Shown here in pieces: positions 17,843-27,314 of a stretch of 64,000 nucleotides of DNA. Numbering within the stretch: the first letter of the stretch is position 1; every line of letters starts with the position of its first letter. Origin of the DNA: Halobaculum litoreum (GTDB taxonomy: Archaea; Halobacteriota; Halobacteria; Halobacteriales; Haloferacaceae); contig NZ_CP126156.1 of the NCBI RefSeq assembly GCF_030127125.1, positions 124,001 to 188,000 of the forward strand, written 5' to 3'. The position numbers and the translations under genes are program-made. The notes under the pieces were generated by a model. It had not been told where the DNA came from, did not search any database, and saw only the letters and a program-made list of their open reading frames with translations.

Positions 17843-17891
17843 CCCTCAACGGATCACAGCCGCTGGGGCCGCGCCGACGGATCCGTCCGCC

Positions 17892-17937
17892 GCCATACCC
17901 ACGCGGACGGGTCCGGTTGGACTGCCATACCCACGCG
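17892..17937. repeat. direct repeat in a convergent intergenic gap
   Basis: GCCATACCCACGCG occurs at 17892-17905 and again at 17924-17937, a period of 32 bases. The sequence between is partly similar as well (ggacgggtccgg versus the flanking cggatccgtccg). It sits between the 3' ends of the DUF4349 gene and the inositol-phosphatase family gene, so a role in transcript ends is possible but not shown. Confidence 0.5.
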
Positions 17938-17969
17938 CGTCCCCGTTCTCACACGACGAGCCGCCGCGC

Positions 17970-18802
17970 TCACTCGGTCGCCGGGAGCGTCTCGATCAGC
18001 GCCGCCAGCGTCTCCTCGTCGACGGCGCCGGCGTAGTAGCCGTCGCCGGCCGTCGACACGACGCCCGCCTCCGCCGCGAGCAACTCCCCCGCCTCCTGCT
18101 CGAACGGGTCGGGGTACGCGCAGACGACGCCCGCGATGCTCCCGCGCGCGAGCAGCCCCCAGTCGACACACGGCGACCACGTCTCGAGCACCCGCTTGCA
18201 GCGCCCGCCGAGCTCCCGACGGACCGTCTCCACCTCCGCGCGCAAGTCGTCGTCGCGGACGGCCGGCAGGCCGACCACGAGCGAGACGGTCGCGCGGTCG
18301 AGGGGCGGTCGCGCGGCGCCGTCGCCAGCGGCTCGCCGTTCAGTCTCGCCCCCTCGCCGCGCACCGCGACGTAGCAGTCGTCGACCAGCGGCTCGTAGAT
18401 CGCCGCCACGAGCGTCTCGTCGCCGGCCCGCGCCGCGACCGCCGTCGCGATGGAGGGGTAGTCGATGGCGTAGTTGTTCGTGCCGTCGAGCGGGTCGACG
18501 ATCCACTCGACGGGGCCGTCGCCCGCCCGCCCCGACTCCTCGCCGTGGAGCGGGTGGTCGGGGAACGACTCGCGGATGCGGTCGAACACCCGCCGCTCGG
18601 CGGCGGTGTCGGCCTCGGCTTTCACGTCGTCGGTGTGGAAGTCGCCGACGGTGCCGCCGTCGCGGAAGCGCTCGGCGAGGTACGTCCCGGCCGCGCGCGT
18701 CGCCGCCTCCGCGGTCGACGCGAGCGCCTCGGGGCCGGGGACGCCCGGGCGGGCCCACGCGTCGGCGGCCTCGCCGTCGCCGTCGGCGGTGTCCTCGGTC
18801 AT
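17970..18802 (-). CDS. inositol monophosphatase family protein, frame broken
   Basis: A sugar-phosphate phosphatase of the IMPase/FBPase superfamily. Motifs: HGEESG, the metal-binding WIVDPLDGTNNY, and near the C-terminus SPCVDWGLLARGSIAGVVCA with the third Asp. The first 165 codons from ATG 18802 (MTEDTADGDGEAADAWARPG) are in one frame and the last 110 in another. Adding one base in the G4 run 18302-18305 restores the join (RDRPLDRATVSLVVG). It may act on inositol phosphate, fructose-1,6-bisphosphate or another phosphate ester. Confidence 0.82.
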
Positions 18803-18893
18803 GTCCCACGCTGGGCGGGAGGTCGGTTTCAGCGCGTCGGTTCGGGGCGCCGCGTCGCCGCCGACTCCCGGCGGTCGCGACCGCATGACGAAG

Positions 18894-18900
18894 CTATTTG
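18894..18900 (+). promoter_or_regulatory. TATA-like box for the S9 peptidase gene
   Basis: CTATTTG lies 25-31 bases upstream of ATG 18925, supporting that start as leaderless or nearly so. Confidence 0.45.
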
Positions 18901-18924
18901 CGGCGCCGACCGCGACGACCGGGC

Positions 18925-21072
18925 ATGACGGAACTGCCGCTGGACGCCTACTACGACCTGACGCAGGTCGGCGAGGTCGCCGTCTCGCCGTCGGGCGACC
19001 GGGTCGCGTTCACCGCCACGGAGTACGACCCCGAGACCGACGAGCCGGTCGGGTCGCTGTTCGTCGCCCCCGCCGACGGGGGCCGCGAGCCGCACCGCCT
19101 CACCCGCGTGTCGGGCGCCTCGGCGCCCGCGTGGAGCCCCGACGGCGACCGCCTCGCGTTCCTCGCCGCCCGCGACGGCGACACCGAACGCCGGGTGGGC
19201 CGGGACGAGGCTGACGACGACGACGAGGCTGACGACGAGACGGAGGCGGCCGGCGACGCCGGGAACGGCGACGACGAGCCGACCCCGCAGGTGTGGGTGT
19301 TCGACCTCGCGCTCGGCGGCGACGCGACCCAGGCGACCGACTTCGAGGAGGGCGCCGAGGAGTTCGACTGGGGTCCCGACGGCGACCGGCTCGTCGTCGC
19401 CGCGCGCGACCCCACGGACGCCGAGCGGGCGTACCTCGACGGCCGGAAGGACGGGAAGCCCGTCGAGACGGAGCGCCTCCAGCACAAGCTCGACGGCGTC
19501 GGCTACACCGACACCGTGCGCACGTACCTCCACGTCGTCGACGCCGACACGGGGGAGGCCGAGCGCCTCGACGACACGTACGGCGCCGGCGCCTACCAGG
19601 GCCTCTCGGGGCTCCAGCCGGCGTGGGGGGCGAACGACCGCATCGCGTTCACCTCCTGCCGGGAGGCGGAGCCGGACGACACGCTCGTGCGCGACGTGTT
19701 CACCGTCGCGCCCGACGGCACCGGCCTCCGGAAGCTGACCGACGGCGACCTCTCCGCGAACACGCCCGTCTGGTCGCCCGACGGCGAGCGCCTCGCGTTC
19801 CTCGGCGGCGACCCCGTGAACTGGTGTATCCCGACGCAGGTGTACCTGTACGAGGACGGCGAGTACGCGTCGCTGACGGCGGACCTCGACCGGACGGTCG
19901 CCCGCGGCGGCGCCCCGGCGTGGGCGGACGACGACACCCTGTACTGCCTGGTCGCCGACGAGGCACGGACGCGGCTGGTGCGCGTGGCCGCCTCGTTCGA
20001 CGCGGCGCCCGACGCCGCCGAGCGCGTGTTCGAGGCGCAGGGGGACGGCCGCGCGATGGGCGCGTTCGACCTGTCGGCCGACGGCGCCCGCGCCGGCTTC
20101 GTGTTCTCGCACCCGAGCGACGGGCAGGACGTGTTCGCGGTCGACGCCGCCGACCTCGACGCCGCCGACCTCGACGCCGCCGACGGGGCCGACGCCGAGT
20201 CGCTGACCCGGCTGTCGGAGACGAACGCGGCGCTCACCGACGAGTACGCGATGCCGGAGGCGCGCCGGATCGAGTGGGACAGCGACGGGGAGTCCATCTC
20301 CGGGGTCCTGTACCACGACCCCGACGTCGACCCGGCGGACGGCGACCACCCGCTCGTCGTCGCCATCCACGGCGGGCCCATCAGCTACGACGAGCCGGTG
20401 TTCAGCTTCGACCACGCCGCGCTCACGAGCCGGGGGTACCTCGTCCTCCGGCCGAACTACCGCGGCGGCTCCTCGTACGGCCGCGAGTTCGCGGAGGCGC
20501 TGAAGGGCCAGTGGGGCACCCACGAGGTGACCGACATCGCCAACGGCGTCGCCGACGTCGTCGAGCGCGGCTGGGTCGACGACGAGCGCGTGTTCGGCTA
20601 CGGCTTCTCGTACGGCGGCATCGCGCAGGGGTTCCTCGTCACGCAGGAGCCCGACCTGTTCGCGGCGGCCGCGCCCGAACACGGCATCTACGACCTCCGC
20701 TCGGCGTACGGCACCGACGACTCCCACGTCTGGATGGAGAACGAGTACGGCCTCCCGTGGGAGAACCCGGAGGCCATCGACGCGTCGTCGGCGATCACCG
20801 ACGCGGGGAACATCGAGACGCCGCTGCTCGTCGCCGCCGGCGCCGAGGACTGGCGGTGTCCGCCGGGCCAGAGCGAACAGCTGTACGTCGCCGCGAAGAA
20901 GCAGGGCGTCGAGGCGCGGCTCGTCCTCTACGAGAACGAGCACCACGACATCGGCACGCCCGACCGCGCGGTCCACCGGCTGGAGGAGTTGACGGCGTGG
21001 TACGAGCGCCACGACCCCGCCGTGGAAAATCCCGACGCGGCGGACCCGCACGGCCGCGCCGACGACGAGTAA
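18925..21072 (+). CDS. S9 family peptidase (prolyl oligopeptidase / acylaminoacyl peptidase type)
   Basis: A 715-residue protein with an N-terminal beta-propeller (TolB-like SPSGDRVAF and SPDGDRLAF repeats) and a C-terminal alpha/beta hydrolase. Catalytic Ser562 is in GYGFSYGGIA, Asp642 in GAEDWRCPPGQ, and His673 or His674 in ENEHHDIG. It likely cleaves short peptides or N-acylated peptides in the cytoplasm; there is no signal peptide. Two acidic expansions interrupt the propeller: about residues 93-120 (Asp/Glu runs) and a 15-base tandem repeat at 20143-20184 encoding repeated DAADL. Confidence 0.9.
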   Translation: MTELPLDAYYDLTQVGEVAVSPSGDRVAFTATEYDPETDEPVGSLFVAPADGGREPHRLTRVSGASAPAWSPDGDRLAFLAARDGDTERRVGRDEADDDDEADDETEAAGDAGNGDDEPTPQVWVFDLALGGDATQATDFEEGAEEFDWGPDGDRLVVAARDPTDAERAYLDGRKDGKPVETERLQHKLDGVGYTDTVRTYLHVVDADTGEAERLDDTYGAGAYQGLSGLQPAWGANDRIAFTSCREAEPDDTLVRDVFTVAPDGTGLRKLTDGDLSANTPVWSPDGERLAFLGGDPVNWCIPTQVYLYEDGEYASLTADLDRTVARGGAPAWADDDTLYCLVADEARTRLVRVAASFDAAPDAAERVFEAQGDGRAMGAFDLSADGARAGFVFSHPSDGQDVFAVDAADLDAADLDAADGADAESLTRLSETNAALTDEYAMPEARRIEWDSDGESISGVLYHDPDVDPADGDHPLVVAIHGGPISYDEPVFSFDHAALTSRGYLVLRPNYRGGSSYGREFAEALKGQWGTHEVTDIANGVADVVERGWVDDERVFGYGFSYGGIAQGFLVTQEPDLFAAAAPEHGIYDLRSAYGTDDSHVWMENEYGLPWENPEAIDASSAITDAGNIETPLLVAAGAEDWRCPPGQSEQLYVAAKKQGVEARLVLYENEHHDIGTPDRAVHRLEELTAWYERHDPAVENPDAADPHGRADDE
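20143..20184 (+). repeat. 15-base tandem repeat inside the S9 peptidase gene
   Basis: Two full copies and one partial copy of GACGCCGCCGACCTC, in frame, encode DAADL-DAADL-DAAD between propeller blades. The exact repetition suggests recent replication slippage. Confidence 0.7.
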
Positions 21073-21128
21073 GTCGACGCGCCGCTCGCCGCCCGCACCG
21101 TTTTCGCGGCGCGGCCCGTACGGCGACC

Positions 21129-21338
21129 GTGGACGTTCCGCGCGACCCACCCGAGACGTGTCCGACCTGCGGCGCCGCCTACGACTCCGTCTCCGTACAC
21201 GACGCCGGGCTCGTGGTGAACCTCCTCGACAACGAGCGCTACCGCCGGGTGTGCTTCGAGCCGGTCGCGGGCGACGACGGCGCGGCGCTGGTGGAGTTCT
21301 ACCACCACACCCACGAACAGGTCGACGCCGACGGCTGA
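21129..21338 (+). CDS. small zinc-ribbon-like protein of unknown function
   Basis: A 69-residue protein from GTG 21129 (VDVPRDPPETCPTCGAAYDS). It carries CPTC near the N-terminus and a further Cys in YRRVCFEP, plus the His-rich end EFYHHTHEQ, which together could bind one metal. Acidic composition and codon use are those of a real gene. It follows the S9 peptidase by 56 bases in the same direction. Family not recognised. Confidence 0.6.
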   Translation: MDVPRDPPETCPTCGAAYDSVSVHDAGLVVNLLDNERYRRVCFEPVAGDDGAALVEFYHHTHEQVDADG

Positions 21339-21417
21339 CCGGCGCGCGCCGTCGGTCCCTCCGGACCGCGTCGCTCCCCGGCCGTCCCGGGGCGCTCGCG
21401 GCGCTCGCGCCCCGCGG

Positions 21418-22551
21418 TCAGGCCCACGGACGCTCGGAGAACTCCCCGCTGTCGATCTCGCGTTGGATCTCCGCGGCGGTGGCCCCGTCGACGCTCACGA
21501 GGTGACACAGCGGGTGGCCCGGCGCGGCGACGGGGTTCTGGAGCGCCCCGACGACCAGCCCCGTGAACGGCGCGCGAACCGTCCGCTCGCGCGTCTTGAA
21601 GTGGTCGCTGATCGTGCAGACCGCGTCGCCCTCGTACACGAGCGGCGCGCCGTACTCCATCTCGACGAGGCCGCCGGTGTCAGCGCGGAGCCACGTCTTG
21701 TCCGTCGCCGCGTCGACGACGCGGCGCCAGCCGGGGTAGATCACCGGCTTCCCCGGGAGCACGTCGAACTCGGCGAGCACGCTCTCGACGCCGTCGATCC
21801 CACGCTCGATCAGCTCCGGCTGGAAGCGGTGGGCGCGTCCCATCTCGATCGTGATCGTCGGCGTGCCGCCGTTCGTGGCGACGCTCCGGAGGCTCCCGGC
21901 GTCGGCCTCGCCCGAGAGGACGACGTTGCTGCCGAACGCCCGCGCGAGCCGCGCGACCGCCGGGGTCGCCATGTCGGCGCGGACGTGGTACATCGTCGTC
22001 CGGCCCCGGGTGGAGGTGTGGAAGTCCAGTCCGAGGTCGCACTGCTTCACGAACGTCTCGTAGATGGCGTTGGCCATGCGCTCGGCGGTGTTCGAGCGGG
22101 GTTTCCCCGGGAACGACCGGTTCAGGTCCTGGTCGTAGATCGGGAGGTAGCGCTGTTGGGCGAGGTAGCCGGGGACGTTGCACACGTGGAGACACACGAG
22201 CGTCCCGTGGATCTCGGCGGGGTCGTAGCCGGCGGCGACCTCCTGCAACACCTTCACGCCGTTGAGCTCGTCGCCGTGGATCGCCGCGGTGAGCAGCACC
22301 GTCGGCCCGTCGTGCTCCCCGTTGATCACGGACACCGGGATCTCGACGGCGTCGCCGAGGTACGTCTCGCCGACCTCGTGGCGGAAGTGGCGCACCTCGC
22401 CGGGGTCGACCTCCGTCTCGTAGCGGAACGGGCGGGGGCCGTCGCTCGCGCCTCCGTTCGCGTCGCTGGCCCCGTCGCCGGCGTCGCCGCCGTCGGTTCT
22501 CGGCTCCTCGTCGCCTCCTCCCGCCCCGGGTCGGCCGTCGATGTCGGTCAT
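21418..22551 (-). CDS. succinylglutamate desuccinylase/aspartoacylase family zinc hydrolase
   Basis: A 377-residue M14-like zinc hydrolase. The zinc ligands are His and Glu in AAIHGDELNG and a later His in LGLDFHTSTRG; the substrate-binding Arg region is LNRSFPGKP. The first 40 residues are an acidic Gly/Asp-rich extension. A C-terminal beta domain follows (RTVRAPFTGLVVGALQNPVA), as in AstE-like proteins. It removes an acyl group from an N-acylated amino acid or related compound; the exact substrate is unknown. ATG 22551 is chosen because codons above it are not coding-like. Confidence 0.88.
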   Translation of the reverse strand: MTDIDGRPGAGGGDEEPRTDGGDAGDGASDANGGASDGPRPFRYETEVDPGEVRHFRHEVGETYLGDAVEIPVSVINGEHDGPTVLLTAAIHGDELNGVKVLQEVAAGYDPAEIHGTLVCLHVCNVPGYLAQQRYLPIYDQDLNRSFPGKPRSNTAERMANAIYETFVKQCDLGLDFHTSTRGRTTMYHVRADMATPAVARLARAFGSNVVLSGEADAGSLRSVATNGGTPTITIEMGRAHRFQPELIERGIDGVESVLAEFDVLPGKPVIYPGWRRVVDAATDKTWLRADTGGLVEMEYGAPLVYEGDAVCTISDHFKTRERTVRAPFTGLVVGALQNPVAAPGHPLCHLVSVDGATAAEIQREIDSGEFSERPWA

Positions 22552-22679
22552 GGCCGGTGTCCGTCGGACGCGGGGATGAGTCCACCGGAACACGCGATAG
22601 CTATCTGCGGGGAGACGGCGACTCGCGCCCGCCGCTCGCGAGGCGAGCGTTCATGTCGCCGACCGTAGTACTCCGAGTC

Positions 22680-24002
22680 GTGGCGCGACTCACCGACCCG
22701 CTGTCGATCGGGGGTGTCACCCTCCCGAACCGCCTGTACCGCGCGCCGCTGCTCGAGTGCGCGGGCAACGGCCCGGACGCGGTCGACACGCTGATCGCGG
22801 ATCTGGAGCCGGCCGCCGCCGCGGGCGCCGGCCTCGTCTGTCAGGGAGCGACCATCGTCCGCGGCGAGGGCGGCTGTGCCGCCCCGGGGATGACGCGGGT
22901 CCACGACCCCGACTTCGTCGCCGAGATGGGCCGCCTGCCGGACGCGGTCCACGACCACGGCGGCCGGATCGCGATCCAGTTGGAGCACGGCGGCCTGCGC
23001 TCGATGGAGACGTGGCACCACGGCCACCGCGCGCGAAATCCGGGCGTCGAACAGGTGGCCGTCTCCGAGCCGCCGCGACCCCTGCGGCTCCTCGACCGGC
23101 TCGGCTTCCTCTCGTACGACGCGCACGTCCTCACGACCGAGGAGTGCTACGACCTGGCCGCCGACTTCGGCCGCTCGGCCGCGTACGCCGTCGACGCCGG
23201 GTACGACCTGATCCACCTCGCGGGCGCGAACATGGGTATCGTCCACCAGTTCGCGTCGCCCTTTTACAACCGCCGCGACGACGAGTTCGGCGACCCCGCC
23301 CGCTTCTTCGAGGCGGTGCTCGCGGCGATCCGCGAGCGCGCCGGCGACGTGCCCGTGGCGACGAAGGTGCCCGCCGAGACGGAGGCGCCGCCGGGCGTCG
23401 GCCCGACGCTGTCGGCCGACGACTGCGTCCGGCTGTGTCGGCGCCTCGACTCGGCGGGGTACGATGCGCTCGTCCCGGTGAACGCCTCGGTGTTCTGGGA
23501 CATGAGCATCGTCAGGGGGGCGTTCCCCGGCGACTCGTGGCGCGACGAGCGCTTCCGCGACGGCTACGTCGACGCGTTCGGCTCGCGCCCCCGCGCCGCC
23601 CTCGTCGCCGCCGCCAACTGGGCCGAGTCGCTCGTGTACTCCCGGGAGTCGGCGTGGAACGACGAGCTGTGTCGCCGGGTCCGCGAGCGCGTCGACGTGC
23701 CGGTGCTGTGCGAGGGGGGGATCCGCGACCGCCCGACCATCGACCGACTGCTCGACGGCTCGACCCCCGCCGCCGACGCGGTCGGGATGGCCCGGCCGTT
23801 CTACGCGGAGCCGGAGCTGCCGGCGCGGCTGTTGCGCGCGGACGCCGGCGAGCGCGGCGTCGCCGTCGTCTGTGAAGACTGCAACAACTGCGTCGTGCCG
23901 CAGGCGGCGGGCGAGCCGGGCGTCTGCCGGACGCCGAGCGTGTTGCGGCGGGCGGGGGAGTTGCGGAAGGCGGGGGCGTACGACCGCGGGGACGACCGCT
24001 GA
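22680..24002 (+). CDS. NADH:flavin oxidoreductase / old yellow enzyme family protein
   Basis: A roughly 440-residue FMN-binding TIM barrel. It opens LTDPLSIGGVTLPNRLYRAP, with the family blocks QLEHGG, TTEECYDLAADFGRSAAYAV and AGYDLIHLAGAN, then CEGGIRDRPTIDRLLD and VGMARPFYAEPELPARLL. Near the end, CEDCNNC and a later Cys resemble the 4Fe-4S site of 2,4-dienoyl-CoA reductase-type members, but the long NAD(P)-binding second half is missing. GTG 22680 fits the family start; ATG 22653 is the alternative. It would reduce activated double bonds. Confidence 0.85.
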   Translation: MARLTDPLSIGGVTLPNRLYRAPLLECAGNGPDAVDTLIADLEPAAAAGAGLVCQGATIVRGEGGCAAPGMTRVHDPDFVAEMGRLPDAVHDHGGRIAIQLEHGGLRSMETWHHGHRARNPGVEQVAVSEPPRPLRLLDRLGFLSYDAHVLTTEECYDLAADFGRSAAYAVDAGYDLIHLAGANMGIVHQFASPFYNRRDDEFGDPARFFEAVLAAIRERAGDVPVATKVPAETEAPPGVGPTLSADDCVRLCRRLDSAGYDALVPVNASVFWDMSIVRGAFPGDSWRDERFRDGYVDAFGSRPRAALVAAANWAESLVYSRESAWNDELCRRVRERVDVPVLCEGGIRDRPTIDRLLDGSTPAADAVGMARPFYAEPELPARLLRADAGERGVAVVCEDCNNCVVPQAAGEPGVCRTPSVLRRAGELRKAGAYDRGDDR

Positions 24003-24014
24003 CCCCGGCGCCGC

Positions 24015-26003
24015 CTACAGCTTCGCGCGCGCCGACGCCAGCGCCGGCATCGACACGTCGAGCTCCTCGGCGAGCGCCTCGGCCGCCCCCAGCAGCCACT
24101 CGGCGCGCTCGATCCGCGACTCGAGGTCGCCCGGCCCGATCCGGTACGACGCCACGAGCTCCTCGACGCTCGCGCCCTCGACCCACTCGGCGAGGATGCG
24201 CGCCGTCTTCACCGACTCCAGCCACCCCTCGAAGTCGTCGGTCGCCGTCATGTCGGTCGTAAGTTCGGCCGAGCGCGTCCGCGCGAACTGGTAGATGGCG
24301 GCCCGCTCGGCGTTGCCGAGGTACGTGTCGACCATGTCCGGCGTGTCGCAGATCGCCTCGAAGGCGGTGAGTTCGGTGACGTCCTCTGCGGCCATCGCCT
24401 CGACGCGCCGCAGCGCCTCGACGATCCGGACGCCGGTGTCGGGGGTGACGTACTGGCGGGACACCTGCGCGCCGACGGGCGTCGCCGCGATGCCGCCGTC
24501 GTCGCCGGCCGTCAGGAGGCCGTCGTCGACGAGGCTGGCGACCGCGTCGCCGACGACGCCGCCCAGGTCCGGGTTCGGCGTGCGCGAGGCGTAGAACGTC
24601 TCCGCCAGCGCGTCGAGCACCTCCGCCTGCGAGGCGGCGAACCCGCTGGCGACGAGCGCGAGCGTGTGGGTGCGCAGCGCCGCGGGGTCGCGCAGTTTCG
24701 ACTCGACGGCCTCCGCGCCGGCGGTGACGTAGCGGTCCCACAGCTCGGCGCGCTCGTCGGCGTCGGCGGCGACGAGCACCGCCTCCCCGTACGGGTCGAG
24801 GTGCGGGCGCCCGGCGCGCCCGCACATCTGGTGGACCTCGAGCACGGGGAGCCACTCGTGGCCCGACCCCGTGTAGCGTTGCTGGTCGCGCACGACGACC
24901 CGGCGGGCGGGGACGTTCACGCCGGCCGCGAGCGTCGGCGTCGCGCAGATGACCGCGAGACGGCGCTCGCGGAACGCCCGCTCGACGAGCGCCCGGTGGT
25001 CCGACGAGAGCCCGGCGTGGTGGAACGCGACGCCCCACGCGGCCGCCTCGGCGAGGCGTTCGCCCGTCTCCGTGCCGCCGGCCTCGCGGAGCTCCTCGGC
25101 GACCGCCGCGGCGTCCAGTCCGGCGTCGCGGTCGGCCGTCCCGGCGCCGTCGCCGCCGGGCCGCCCGGTTCCGTCGACCACGGTCGGCAGTCGCTCGTCG
25201 GTGAGCCGGTCGGCCAGCGCCTCCGCCTCCCGGCGCGAGCGGACGAACGCCAGCGCCTGCCCGCCGTCGGCGACGGCGCCGCGGACGAGCTCGGCGGTCA
25301 CCTCGGTGTCGGCGCTCGCCGCCGGGTCGGCGGTGTCGACCGGGACCGACTGCTCGGTGCCGTCGTCGAAGCGCACGGCGTCCTCGGCGTGGATGCCCAC
25401 CCGGAGGTCGACCGGGCGCCACGTCGACTCGACCAGTTCGGCGTCGAGCCAGTCGGCGATGTCCGCGGGGTTGGCGACGGTCGCCGACAGCGCGACCACC
25501 TGCACGTCCGGCGCCTCCCGGCGCAGCGTCGCGAGCGTCACCTCCAGCGTCGGGCCGCGCCCCTCCGCGCCCAGCAGGTGGACCTCGTCGACGACGACAC
25601 AGGCGAGGTCGTCGACCCACTCGGCGCCGTTCCGGATCGCCGAGTCGACCTTCTCGCTGGTGGCGACGACGACGTCCTTGCCGGCGAGTTCGCTCGCGGC
25701 CGAGTCGTAGTCGCCCGTGGAGATGCCGGCGTCGACGCCGGGGAGCGCGTCGAACTCCTCGAACTTCTCGCGGGCGAGCGCCCGGAGCGGACAGACGTAC
25801 AGCCCCGGCCCGTCGGCCGTGAGGAGGGCGAGTTCGGCGACAAACGTCTTGCCGGAGGCGGTCGGCACCGCCGCGACGACGTTGCCGCCCTCGCAGACGC
25901 CGGCCTCGACGGCCGCCGCCTGCGGCGGGTACAGTTCCTCGATCCCCCGGGCGGCGAAGTGGTCGACGTACTCGGGGGCCAGCGGGAGGTCGGCGACGCG
26001 CAT
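24015..26003 (-). CDS. Hel308-like superfamily 2 DNA helicase lacking the C-terminal domain
   Basis: A 662-residue helicase close to Hel308. The Q-motif-like start is MRVADLPLAPEYVDHFAARG with ELYPPQAAAVEAG; motif I is PTASGKT, motif II DEVH, motif III SATVANPADI, and motif VI QMCGRAGRPHLDPYG. The ratchet helices are present (VKTARILAEWVEGASVEELV). It stops at ASARAKL, just where Hel308 usually continues into a helix-hairpin-helix domain V. The bases beyond the stop belong to the convergent oxidoreductase, so no hidden tail exists. It likely acts on stalled forks, with altered autoinhibition or DNA grip. Confidence 0.85.
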   Translation of the reverse strand: MRVADLPLAPEYVDHFAARGIEELYPPQAAAVEAGVCEGGNVVAAVPTASGKTFVAELALLTADGPGLYVCPLRALAREKFEEFDALPGVDAGISTGDYDSAASELAGKDVVVATSEKVDSAIRNGAEWVDDLACVVVDEVHLLGAEGRGPTLEVTLATLRREAPDVQVVALSATVANPADIADWLDAELVESTWRPVDLRVGIHAEDAVRFDDGTEQSVPVDTADPAASADTEVTAELVRGAVADGGQALAFVRSRREAEALADRLTDERLPTVVDGTGRPGGDGAGTADRDAGLDAAAVAEELREAGGTETGERLAEAAAWGVAFHHAGLSSDHRALVERAFRERRLAVICATPTLAAGVNVPARRVVVRDQQRYTGSGHEWLPVLEVHQMCGRAGRPHLDPYGEAVLVAADADERAELWDRYVTAGAEAVESKLRDPAALRTHTLALVASGFAASQAEVLDALAETFYASRTPNPDLGGVVGDAVASLVDDGLLTAGDDGGIAATPVGAQVSRQYVTPDTGVRIVEALRRVEAMAAEDVTELTAFEAICDTPDMVDTYLGNAERAAIYQFARTRSAELTTDMTATDDFEGWLESVKTARILAEWVEGASVEELVASYRIGPGDLESRIERAEWLLGAAEALAEELDVSMPALASARAKL

Positions 26004-26147
26004 TCGGGTTGCAGGGAGTGTGTCGCGACGGTACGTAAGGGTTCGCGCCGACCCGCGGCGACACACACCGTGGCCGCCGTCGGACCCACCGTGCCCGGCG
26101 CCTCGGGACGTCGGACCCCCCGTCCGCCGCGGTCGCGTCCGTCGTCG

Positions 26148-27314
26148 CTACCCGTCGCCGAGCAGGCCGGCGTCGAACAGGCGCCCCATCCCCTCCCGCA
26201 GGCGCTCCTCGCTGGCGGCGTAGCTGATGCGGACGAAGCCGGGCGCGCCGAAGGCGGAGCCGGGGACCGTCGCGACGTGCGCCTCCTGGATCGCCTCCTC
26301 GGCCCAGGCCGCGTCGTCGTCGGCGACCGGGATCATCATGTAGAACGCGCCGTCGGGCACCGCGATGTCGACGCCGTGGTCGGCGAACAGGTCGACGAGC
26401 ATGTCGCGGCGCGACTCGAAGGCGGCGCGCATCTCCTCGACGGCCTCGTCGGTGTTGCGCAGCGCCTCGATGCCGGCGCGCTGGACGAAGTTCGTCGCAC
26501 ACGACACCGAGTGGCTGTGGAGCTTGCCGGCCTGCGAGACGAGGTCGCCCGTCGCGTGCAGGTAGCCGAGGCGCCACCCGGTCATCGAGTACGCCTTCGA
26601 GAAGCCGTTGATCGTGACGGTGCGGTCGGCCATCCCGTCGAGGCTGGCGAGGCTGGTCTGCTCGACGCCGTACACGATCTCGTCGTAGATCTCGTCGGAG
26701 ACGACGGCGACGTCGTGCTCGACGGCCAAGTCGCGCACCCCCTCCAGCGCCGCGTCGGTGTAGACGGCGCCGGTCGGGTTGCTCGGGGAGTTGACGACGA
26801 GCAGTTCCGTCTCGTCGGAGACGGCGTCCGCGAGGTCGTCGAGGCCGTCCTCGAGCGAGAAGTCGTGCGGCGCGAGGTCGACGCGGGTCAGGTCGCCGCC
26901 GGCGAGCTTCACCATCGCCTCGTAGGACACCCACGCCGGGTCCAGCAGAACGACCTCGTCGCCGTCGTCGATCAGCGTCTGGACCGTCTCGTACAGCGCC
27001 TGCTTGGCCCCGGGCGTGACGATGACCTCGTCGGCGTCGGCGTCGACGTCGTCGGCGCGGAGCTTCTCCGCGATCGCCTCCTTCAGCTCCGGGACGCCGT
27101 TCGAGGAGGTGTAGCCGGTGTGGCCGGCGTCCATCGCGGCCTTGCCGGCCTCGGTGACGTTCTCCGGGGTGGGGAAGTCGGGCGCGCCGACCGAGAGGTC
27201 GACGACGTCGTGGCCCTCGGCCTCCAGTTCGCTGGCGGCGTTGGAGATGGCCAGCGTCGCGGACGGCTCGACCCGGCCGACGCGGTCGGCGAAGCCGTAG
27301 GCGAAGTCGCTCAA
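26148..27314 (-). CDS. PLP-dependent class I aminotransferase (aspartate aminotransferase type)
   Basis: A 388-residue fold-type I aminotransferase. The PLP lysine is in TINGFSKAYSMTGWRLGY; other marks are SVGAPDFPTPENV, VVNSPSNPTGAVYT, SDEIYDEIVYG and PGSAFGAPGFVRISYA. The start is TTG 27314, overlapping the stop of ribH as TTGA; the next in-frame ATG would remove the conserved N-terminus. It probably converts aspartate, aromatic or alanine-type amino acids. The overlap implies translational coupling to lumazine synthase. Confidence 0.92.
   Translation of the reverse strand: MSDFAYGFADRVGRVEPSATLAISNAASELEAEGHDVVDLSVGAPDFPTPENVTEAGKAAMDAGHTGYTSSNGVPELKEAIAEKLRADDVDADADEVIVTPGAKQALYETVQTLIDDGDEVVLLDPAWVSYEAMVKLAGGDLTRVDLAPHDFSLEDGLDDLADAVSDETELLVVNSPSNPTGAVYTDAALEGVRDLAVEHDVAVVSDEIYDEIVYGVEQTSLASLDGMADRTVTINGFSKAYSMTGWRLGYLHATGDLVSQAGKLHSHSVSCATNFVQRAGIEALRNTDEAVEEMRAAFESRRDMLVDLFADHGVDIAVPDGAFYMMIPVADDDAAWAEEAIQEAHVATVPGSAFGAPGFVRISYAASEERLREGMGRLFDAGLLGDG

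Noticed and set aside
18902-21150. Long minus-strand frame antisense to the S9 peptidase
   Set aside because: Translation is Val/Arg/Gly low complexity with no motif; the plus strand has the full catalytic triad.
23512-26934. A minus-strand open frame of 1,140 codons across the helicase region
   Set aside because: It is a shadow frame; the helicase motifs are all in the frame ending at 24015.
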